This document shows positions 1-5,506 of a stretch of DNA of 10,000 nucleotides, one piece after another (the first letter of the stretch is position 1; the number at the start of each line of letters is the position of its first letter). The stretch lies in NCBI GenBank assembly GCA_008636095.1, contig VSJD01000187.1, positions 1 to 10,000 on the forward strand, written 5' to 3'. The position numbers and the translations under genes were made by a program. Source of the DNA: Kiritimatiellota bacterium (GTDB lineage Bacteria > Verrucomicrobiota > Kiritimatiellia > JAAZAB01). Under the pieces are notes generated by a model that was not told where the DNA came from, ran no database searches, and saw only the letters and a program-made list of their open reading frames with translations.

Positions 1-667
1 AGGTCTGGTGCAGGACGCTGTCCACACGGTACCGGATGCGCAATTCGTCTTCCATGGGTTCGAAATGGATGTCCGTGGCGCGGTCCTTGTAGGCCTCCCA
101 AACGATCTGGTTGACGAACTTGACAATGGACGCTTCCTGGTCCAGATCGCTCAAATCCACCTTGGCCATGATTTCTTCCTGCGGCACTTCGATACGGTTG
201 TCCTCGATCAGCCGCTCCATGGTGTCCGCGCCGACGCCGTAAAACTTGTTGATGGCCTTGGCAATATCAGCCGTCAAGCTCAAGCTCAGGCGGATGCGCA
301 GGCCCGAAACCAGCCGCAGGGCGTCGGCCAGGTTGGAGTTGAAGGGATCGTTGGTGACCACGCGCAGAACGGAATTTTCAATCTGCAGGGGGATGACATT
401 ATACTGGAAGACAACCTTGGCCGGCAGGCGGGCGAGCACGGGAGCTTCTATTTTGACATCATTCAAGCGAATAAAGGGATAGCCCATGGCCTTGCCGACA
501 GCAGTGAGGAATGCCTCCTCCGGCACGTAGCCGGCCTCGATAACTCGGCGGGTAATGGAGGTGTTGCCTTCGATTTTCTGCTCCAGCAGAGCTTTGATTT
601 GGTCGTCTTTAAACAGCTCCGTGCGCTTGAGCAGGTCCGCCAACCGCGTTGTGGATGGTATGGACAT
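1..667 (-). CDS. GspE/PilB-family assembly ATPase, N-terminal part (cut by window edge)
   Basis: The minus strand reads from ATG at 667 to the left edge without a stop, giving 222 residues that start MSIPSTTRLADLLKRTEL. Residues about 60-165 fit the T2SSE_N/MshEN domain of type II secretion and type IV pilus ATPases, including 'GYPF', 'ARLPAKVV', a V-I-P-L segment and 'VVTNDPFNS'. Residues about 180-222 open the ATPase domain with the family pattern I-V-K-F-V-N-Q-I, then A-T-D-I-H-F-E-P and R-I-R-Y-R-V-D. The Walker A and B, Asp-box and His-box regions would lie off the left edge. Such ATPases are cytoplasmic hexamers that power pseudopilus or pilus assembly at the inner membrane. The start is the only ATG after an in-frame TAA near 732-734, but no strong ribosome binding site precedes it. 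GspE and PilB cannot be separated from this part, so no symbol is given. A promoter lies at 806-834. Confidence 0.93.
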   Translation of the reverse strand, partial: MSIPSTTRLADLLKRTELFKDDQIKALLEQKIEGNTSITRRVIEAGYVPEEAFLTAVGKAMGYPFIRLNDVKIEAPVLARLPAKVVFQYNVIPLQIENSVLRVVTNDPFNSNLADALRLVSGLRIRLSLSLTADIAKAINKFYGVGADTMERLIEDNRIEVPQEEIMAKVDLSDLDQEASIVKFVNQIVWEAYKDRATDIHFEPMEDELRIRYRVDSVLHQT

Positions 668-682
668 AGCTGGAACTCGGGC

Positions 683-731
683 ATCGGAAGACCGGAGGAC
701 AGACGACGGACGCCAGATGACGGACGACGGA
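683..731. repeat. Degenerate 7-bp tandem repeat, CGACGGA type
   Basis: Seven consecutive heptamers related to CGACGGA are visible on the plus strand: ATCGGAA, GACCGGA, GGACAGA, CGACGGA, CGCCAGA, TGACGGA, CGACGGA. The unit length is constant while the letters drift, as expected of an old tandem array. It lies just upstream of the ATPase start codon and would be transcribed in its mRNA leader, read as TCCGTCG-type units. Confidence 0.7.
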
Positions 732-741
732 TTTTAACCGT

Positions 742-797
742 TGACCTCTGACTTCTGACATCTGACCTCTGATCTCTGACATCTAACTTCTGACCTC
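742..797. repeat. Degenerate 7-bp tandem repeat, TGACNTC type (8 units)
   Basis: Eight uninterrupted heptamers fill 742-797 on the plus strand: TGACCTC, TGACTTC, TGACATC, TGACCTC, TGATCTC, TGACATC, TAACTTC, TGACCTC. Positions 1, 3, 5 to 7 are nearly fixed. Ten bases separate it from the CGACGGA-type array at 683-731, so two different consensus sequences share one period. Translated on the minus strand it gives R-S-D-V-R-S-Q-type peptides, which I read as an artefact and not protein. The array begins about where transcription from the promoter at 806-834 should start. Confidence 0.88.
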
Positions 798-805
798 TTG
801 CTTGC

Positions 806-834
806 ACTCTACCCCGTGTCGGGACGCCTGTCAA
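806..834 (-). promoter_or_regulatory. Sigma70-type promoter for the GspE/PilB gene
   Basis: On the minus strand a perfect TTGACA (834-829) is followed after 17 bases by TAGAGT (811-806), four of six matches to TATAAT. Transcription would start near 799, giving a leader of about 130 nt that contains both heptamer arrays before the ATG at 667. Orientation and position suit the ATPase gene, indicating that it has its own promoter and does not depend on the enzyme genes upstream. Confidence 0.6.
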
Positions 835-931
835 TGGCGGGGGCAGCAGGATATTCAATGTCGTTAACCCCTTCCATGATAAGGCTTGCGAAAGATAAGG
901 CGGCAAGTGGAGCTCCCCTGCGGAACGACGG

Positions 932-1102
932 CGTAGCCGGGCATAGCATTGGCTACGAAGATCGAGTCCGTGGCGCAGCCAAGCGGAATTACGCCGTAGC
1001 CAACAACCCGGCTTCGCCAAGGCTACGTCGTGGTCGCCACGCCATTCATCCCCGTGGCAACCTGCCCGCAATGCTATGCATAGCGTTGCAGGCGGGGCTA
1101 CG
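932..1102. repeat. Cluster of inverted repeats built on CGTAGCC / GGCTACG
   Basis: The 7-mer CGTAGCC or its complement GGCTACG occurs exactly at 932-938, 951-957, 995-1001, 1021-1027 and 1096-1102. The first four form two hairpin-capable pairs. The second pair extends to 11-base arms, 991-1001 against 1021-1031, with one mismatch, and encloses a small GGC-TTC-GCC hairpin. An 11-base segment at 941-951 is also the exact reverse complement of 1069-1079. There is no convincing coding potential. It resembles a dispersed palindromic (REP or MITE-like) intergenic element, but no transposase or target-site duplication is visible. Confidence 0.6.
1061..1096. other. Long near-perfect hairpin (18-bp arms)
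   Basis: Arms at 1061-1078 and 1079-1096 pair across all 18 positions except one mismatch (two further pairs are G-T), meeting at a central ATGCAT with no spacer. No T-run follows on either strand, so it is not a classical intrinsic terminator. It is part of the palindromic cluster between the upstream enzyme gene and the ATPase gene. Confidence 0.7.
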
Positions 1103-1188
1103 GGGTATTCTGGCGAAGGCGAATAAAATACTTATGCAATGAAGATTTATTAAAAATAGACACAAAACGGTTTTCTGCAATAGTGTAA

Positions 1189-1204
1189 ATGCATGAAAAT
1201 GCAT
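1189..1204. other. Small hairpin just after the 1211-4237 gene
   Basis: ATGCAT, GAAA, ATGCAT gives a 6-bp stem with a four-base loop, 6 bases beyond the stop codon of the minus-strand gene ending at 1211. No U-tract follows in the transcript, so it may aid mRNA end stability but is a poor intrinsic terminator. The rest of 1103-1210 is AT-rich with no other visible feature. Confidence 0.3.
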
Positions 1205-1210
1205 GCCGGC

Positions 1211-4200
1211 TTATTTGACCACAAATACCGCGATATCATTCGGCTGAATATCGGCGGTTATTTTTTCCGCGTGGCCCAAGTCTTTGCCGGCGAAATAGTC
1301 AAGGACGCGCATGTTTTCCCCAAAGTTCTGGCTGGTAATGCCAACCTTACGGATGACATTTTCCTCGTTGATAATCATAATCAATCTTGTCCGGCCGTCC
1401 GTGATAACCACAACGTTATCCGGTTCAATGCCGGAAACCTTGACCAGTGAAGAATCCTTGTTGCGGGCCAGGAACAGCGGTTCATAATCCTTTACCAGCC
1501 GGGATACTTCCGCCAGGGCGTAAAATGTCCTCCCGTCCAGCTGAGCCAGAGAGAAAAACAGCACGCCCCCGGTTCCATCCGTAACCCGCCTTAAAAGGAG
1601 CGCTTTACTCGCATAAGCCGGATATATTTGTAAGCGCTCTTCATTGCTGTCCTTGTTCATACCCATGTAGGGATACACCAACTCGCCGACAACCAGCGGG
1701 GTTTTGGCGATGGCGGCAAGGGTATCATTGACTTCTTTCTCGGAACGCCCGTAACCGCACATGGCGTAATCAATTTTGCCGGCCAGCATTGACCAGTCAA
1801 CCCCATAGCCCTCCTTGGTATCTTCCATTTGATAGCCGCTATAAACTGAAAAAATCATTTCCGGGGAAATCTTTTTGACCGACTGGTTGAATTTAACGGC
1901 CAGCATGGCAAAGCGCATGTTCATGAACTTTACCCATTCATTCCGGTAACCACTCTTTATAGCTTTGAAGTTCAGCTCCGTCTGCGGGGATATTTTTGCG
2001 TAATTCCTGAATTGGGCAATGCACCGCGGACAGAAACAGCTTATATAGCTTGCCCAGACCGAGCCTTCAAAATCCCAATCCATATGTTTGAAATCACATT
2101 TTTTAACATATTCCTGAAGACATTTATCTACATAAACCCAGGCCGGAGAATCTTCAAGCAGCAGGGAGGGACAGATATAACTGGCGCGCGGATTCGGATG
2201 AGACGAGTCATATTTAACGCCTTCCCCGTCAACCCGCGCCTGGTCAGGATGTTCTTTCAGATAAGGACGGCAATTAATAATCCAGGGGGCAAAATTAATA
2301 AGGCCCACATTGCGGAGTTTGATCCCAGCCGGCAATGGTCTTCCAAAAACAACTTCATTAAATCCTACTGCCGCAAGACACTTTAGCAATTTTTCCATTA
2401 ATTCCGGATTGTCCATTACTTCCAGTTCATCACCCCACACCTGGAAAATATATTTTTTCGGCTGGGCTCCCCTTATGGGCGGAAGAATATTGACTGCCAG
2501 CTTCCGGGGAACTTCGGCAATATTGCCGTTTTCCGCACCCAGGTAATAATAAAATTCGGTCCTGCCCGGCTTGCCATCTAATTCCCCAAGCTGAACCGGA
2601 ATGGAGACAAATTGCCACCCGCCGAGCTTGTTGTTGAACGGCAGGTTGGTATTTACGCCAATCTGGTATTTAACGTAATTCCTGCCGTTGCGCGCAACCT
2701 TTTCGCTCCCTTTCACGGCATAAGTTGCCCTCTTATAGTGACCGCTGGCCCCGATGACCTTAAACTCTTCCGGAACTTCAAGATAAAAATTGTAATCATT
2801 CAGCGTTCTGCCCTCCAGCCCCTCGGGAACCAGGAAAAGCGGTTGGATGCTGTTCTGGGCTATCGATATTCCGCCCTTCTGCCAGTTCGGCCAGAATTTG
2901 CTCGTATTTAAAACGATTGATTTCCGGTAATATCCTTTGGCCTTAAATTCACCGCCTGCACCTTGGGCAAACGTCCATGCACGGTCATTAAAGGACTTGG
3001 TGTTCCAATTGCCCTCGGCCGATTCGGAATATTTCCAGGTATTGTCCAGCGGAATAACATGCGCGCCGACCGTAAGTCCGCCCTTGAGCGCCCCTTCCGT
3101 TTTAATCCCCACAATATTCTCGCCTTTCAACAAAAACCCCTGCTTGTCTATTTTCTGGCCGTTTAAATATATTTCATAGGCTGAATTTCCGGAAAGGTCA
3201 GCGGTCAGGCCGGATGATTTGACATCCGAACGATAGGCCGGGGTCCGGTAATATGTCTTCAGGTCCAGCGGATTTAATATCCCAAACTGGGCCGTGAATT
3301 CTCCGTCACGGTCCAGCATATAACTTGAAGTCAAGGCCGTCTTGCCCGATATCTCAAAATCCTTTAAGGTTCTGGCCGGGACTGACGGGGCGAATTCAAC
3401 CAGGCTTTCCAGGCGCACATGAAAATTGGTTCCGGGCGGCAATACCGAGCAATTGAGCGTATTTGATCCGCGGACAAAACCGCCATAGTCCAGATTCCTG
3501 ACCTGCGGGACCTGTTCCGCAAGCGCGATCCGGCCGAAGCCTTCCGGGGTATGAAAAGCTTTTTCCATCGGCTGCCATAAACTCCGCTCCTTGCCGAAAC
3601 AATTATTCCTTCCGATTTGAATCCCGAGTATTCGGTTCTGGGCCGGATTAATTTTCAAGCTCTCAAAAGGAAGCGCGCATTCCACTGTCCAGAAGCCATC
3701 GCCGATATGCGATTTTGCAGTCGCTACACTGTTCCATGTTTTGTCCCTGTTTGACCATGCGTCCGCTCCGGCGCACAAACCGTCATTGACCGCGCCGTTG
3801 GCATTGATGAAAATATCGTAAAAACTGTTTTTAGCTATGTCCGGCTGAAGCAGGACAATCGCCCAATCGTCGGCAAAGAGTTTGTCATCGTCATTGGTGC
3901 GAATATCTTTTTTAAACGCCTGCAGTTGATTTTGGCCGGGGTCAAGGCAACCCTGGGCGCAATGGAAGGCGATATATAAATTTTTCCGGTCGTAACAGAT
4001 ATAGGCCTTGGTCTGTTCCAGCGCCTTTTTGTCGGATGTGTCGGCATTGATAAAAGGCGCAATTTCAATAGAGTTTTGCCAGCACGCATCATCCAACTTG
4101 CCGTCAATAACCGGCGCGGCCGGCACAACGCCGGCCGCGATAAGGCCGGGCAATGGGGCCGCCATGGAAAAGTTGCCCGCTGCCAGCCATGCCGCGCATG

Positions 4201-4237
4201 ATATAATTATCATCAATTTTGTTATGAATGGATTCAT
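1211..4237 (-). CDS. Secreted CBM9-like / TIM-barrel putative glycoside hydrolase (1008 aa)
   Basis: This is a large exported protein, probably acting on a polysaccharide; the exact reaction is unknown. Residues 1-26 look like a signal peptide (K7, hydrophobic 8-20, likely cut near S-M-A/A). Residues 40-240 form a CBM9/DOMON-like domain with P-V-I-D-G-K-L-D-D-A-C-W (42-53), N-L-Y-I-A-F (86-91) and a closing G-F-G-R-I. Residues about 350-447 resemble the jelly-roll of rhamnosidases and GH2 enzymes: 'YLNG', 'LKGENIVGIKT', then W-N-T-K-S-F-N-D-R-A-W. Residues 455-585 are a further beta-rich segment. Residues 595-920 look like a TIM barrel with W-D-F-E-G (721-725), making D722 and E724 candidate acid residues, and C-F-C-P-R-C (734-739), a possible metal site. 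A small beta domain ends the protein. The ATG has GAGGAA six bases upstream and starts 19 bases after the propeller gene, so the two are probably co-transcribed. It is a distant paralogue of the 1104-residue protein at 5507-8821. Confidence 0.85.
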   Translation of the reverse strand: MNPFITKLMIIISCAAWLAAGNFSMAAPLPGLIAAGVVPAAPVIDGKLDDACWQNSIEIAPFINADTSDKKALEQTKAYICYDRKNLYIAFHCAQGCLDPGQNQLQAFKKDIRTNDDDKLFADDWAIVLLQPDIAKNSFYDIFINANGAVNDGLCAGADAWSNRDKTWNSVATAKSHIGDGFWTVECALPFESLKINPAQNRILGIQIGRNNCFGKERSLWQPMEKAFHTPEGFGRIALAEQVPQVRNLDYGGFVRGSNTLNCSVLPPGTNFHVRLESLVEFAPSVPARTLKDFEISGKTALTSSYMLDRDGEFTAQFGILNPLDLKTYYRTPAYRSDVKSSGLTADLSGNSAYEIYLNGQKIDKQGFLLKGENIVGIKTEGALKGGLTVGAHVIPLDNTWKYSESAEGNWNTKSFNDRAWTFAQGAGGEFKAKGYYRKSIVLNTSKFWPNWQKGGISIAQNSIQPLFLVPEGLEGRTLNDYNFYLEVPEEFKVIGASGHYKRATYAVKGSEKVARNGRNYVKYQIGVNTNLPFNNKLGGWQFVSIPVQLGELDGKPGRTEFYYYLGAENGNIAEVPRKLAVNILPPIRGAQPKKYIFQVWGDELEVMDNPELMEKLLKCLAAVGFNEVVFGRPLPAGIKLRNVGLINFAPWIINCRPYLKEHPDQARVDGEGVKYDSSHPNPRASYICPSLLLEDSPAWVYVDKCLQEYVKKCDFKHMDWDFEGSVWASYISCFCPRCIAQFRNYAKISPQTELNFKAIKSGYRNEWVKFMNMRFAMLAVKFNQSVKKISPEMIFSVYSGYQMEDTKEGYGVDWSMLAGKIDYAMCGYGRSEKEVNDTLAAIAKTPLVVGELVYPYMGMNKDSNEERLQIYPAYASKALLLRRVTDGTGGVLFFSLAQLDGRTFYALAEVSRLVKDYEPLFLARNKDSSLVKVSGIEPDNVVVITDGRTRLIMIINEENVIRKVGITSQNFGENMRVLDYFAGKDLGHAEKITADIQPNDIAVFVVK

Positions 4238-4256
4238 TTTTTGTTCCTCACAATAT

Positions 4257-5432
4257 TTATTTTGTGCCGTTCCTTACGATTCTACATAAATAAACACGAT
4301 TGTTCGCACCGCGGCGTTCGGTAAGCTCCAAATTGCGATAATCTTTCGCATCGCCGTGCATTCCCTCGGAAGTAACAACCCAGCTTTCATCAGGCCAGGC
4401 GTTGAGGGTTCCAAAATTACCATGTTGCGCCCCGTAATCCGGCACGAGAATGCGTTCCGTCTCTTTGATAACGCACAATCTTCCGGGATCTACCTGCGCC
4501 ATAAAGAGCGGTGCGCGATGGCGGATGACCCGGTCATTCTTGGCGCCCCGACGGGTATACACGAGGAATAACCCGGAACTAAGCGTCACCCAATGTTGTT
4601 GAGTGTTATAGCTTCCCAATTCCTGGCCGTCGTCAAAAACCCAAGGGGTAACTTTATCATAATGAAGACCGTCTTGGCCTGTCGTTACGTACCCTTTCTC
4701 ATCATTGCGCAGGGTGAGGAAAAAGCGCCCGTCAAAAAACACCAGCGACGGCTCGCAAAAACCGCGCGGAACGGGAACGGAGAGCTCATCGCCGTGTTCC
4801 AAATAAGTTAAACGCGCCCCGTCAAATCCACAGCGCACAACGGTTGTTATAAAACAGCTTTTCCAAAAGTCTTCGCCAACGCTTTCCCGGCCCATAAAGG
4901 CAACCGGCAGTAGTATCTCGCCGTTCGGCAAATCCACGCGTTGCGCGCATCCGCCTGAACACCAATAAAACTTCTCATGGTCGGGCATAACAAGCGCTTC
5001 CCACGGCAATATTTTTCCTGTTTTTTCGTCATAAACAGCATAGACCATCTGACGCTCATGGGCATTGCCGCCTTGCAGATTGCCTTTTTCACCCGCGTCG
5101 TACACGGCGGTGTGTCCGGTGAGCAACATCTTTTCCGTAACAGCATGCCACTGCGGCGTTAAGTCGCACGGGCAAACCTGCGCGCCGTCCGGCAATGGCC
5201 GCCTTTGCAGGTTCTCCTGATTTACCGGTTTAGACCATGTTTGCCCATGATCGTCGGACCGCATCAGGTAAGTTCCCTGGAAAATATCAGAACCCCAAAG
5301 CTGGGCCTTGGTCATTGTCAGAATGGCAGCGTCCGGCGGAACAATACCTATGCGCGGCTGGAACCACTCGCTTTTACGATCATATCCTTCCGTGATGATC
5401 TTCAGCCAAATGTCATATTCAATCTTTTGCAT
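4257..5432 (-). CDS. Sialidase-like six-bladed beta-propeller protein (391 aa), no signal peptide
   Basis: This is probably a sialidase-superfamily enzyme (BNR/Asp-box type) that hydrolyses, or otherwise acts on, a terminal sugar of an oligosaccharide. A canonical Asp-box S-x-D-x-G-x-T-W lies at residues 59-66 (SDDHGQTW), with a degenerate one near 251-259 (TGQDGLHYD). Q-P-R-I-G (25-29) sits where the first catalytic-triad arginine of sialidases occurs. C-E-P-S-L (226-230) and R-H-R-A-P-L-F (304-310) match recurring sialidase-like motifs; E227 and R306 are candidate active-site residues, by analogy only. Length suits a single propeller. The N-terminus, MQKIEYDIWLKIITEG, is not a signal peptide, and no upstream in-frame ATG or GTG offers one, so the protein is probably cytoplasmic, unlike its neighbours. 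The ATG at 5432 has GGGGG eight bases upstream. True sialic acid specificity is unproven, as related propellers act on other sugars. Confidence 0.82.
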   Translation of the reverse strand: MQKIEYDIWLKIITEGYDRKSEWFQPRIGIVPPDAAILTMTKAQLWGSDIFQGTYLMRSDDHGQTWSKPVNQENLQRRPLPDGAQVCPCDLTPQWHAVTEKMLLTGHTAVYDAGEKGNLQGGNAHERQMVYAVYDEKTGKILPWEALVMPDHEKFYWCSGGCAQRVDLPNGEILLPVAFMGRESVGEDFWKSCFITTVVRCGFDGARLTYLEHGDELSVPVPRGFCEPSLVFFDGRFFLTLRNDEKGYVTTGQDGLHYDKVTPWVFDDGQELGSYNTQQHWVTLSSGLFLVYTRRGAKNDRVIRHRAPLFMAQVDPGRLCVIKETERILVPDYGAQHGNFGTLNAWPDESWVVTSEGMHGDAKDYRNLELTERRGANNRVYLCRIVRNGTK

Positions 5433-5434
5433 GA

Positions 5435-5497
5435 TTATATCCCCCGAAATTGCCGATTGACCATAACCCTGCGATAAACATAATCCCTGTGTTCCAT
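5435..5497 (-). CDS. Possible 20-codon leader ORF between two enzyme genes
   Basis: In the 74-base gap between the 1104-residue enzyme and the propeller gene, an ATG at 5497 opens 20 codons (MEHRDYVYRRVMVNRQFRGI) and ends with TAA at 5435-5437, two bases before the propeller ATG. AAGGGG lies five bases upstream and overlaps the stop of the preceding gene. The arrangement would permit translational coupling, but so short a frame could be chance and the peptide resembles nothing I recognise. Confidence 0.2.
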   Translation of the reverse strand: MEHRDYVYRRVMVNRQFRGI

Positions 5498-5506
5498 CTG
5501 AACCCC

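Noticed and set aside
8..751. A 247-codon plus-strand open frame
   Set aside because: It lies antisense to the GspE/PilB reading, whose T2SSE_N motifs and family pattern are clear; the frame has no recognisable domain and runs on into the heptamer repeats.
683..797. CRISPR array
   Set aside because: The repeat units are 7 bp with no spacers, and no cas genes are present.
463..1071. A 202-codon minus-strand open frame spanning the intergenic repeats
   Set aside because: It overlaps the start of the ATPase gene in another frame and most of it is translated repeat, giving R-S-D-V-R-S-Q peptides; no domain or ribosome site supports it.
798..1142. A 114-codon plus-strand open frame over the palindromic cluster
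   Set aside because: The sequence is explained by inverted repeats, and the peptide shows no domain, no good start signal and no codon signal.
1061..1204. Intrinsic terminator for the 1211-4237 gene
   Set aside because: Hairpins exist at 1061-1096 and 1189-1204, but neither is followed by a U-tract in the minus-strand transcript.
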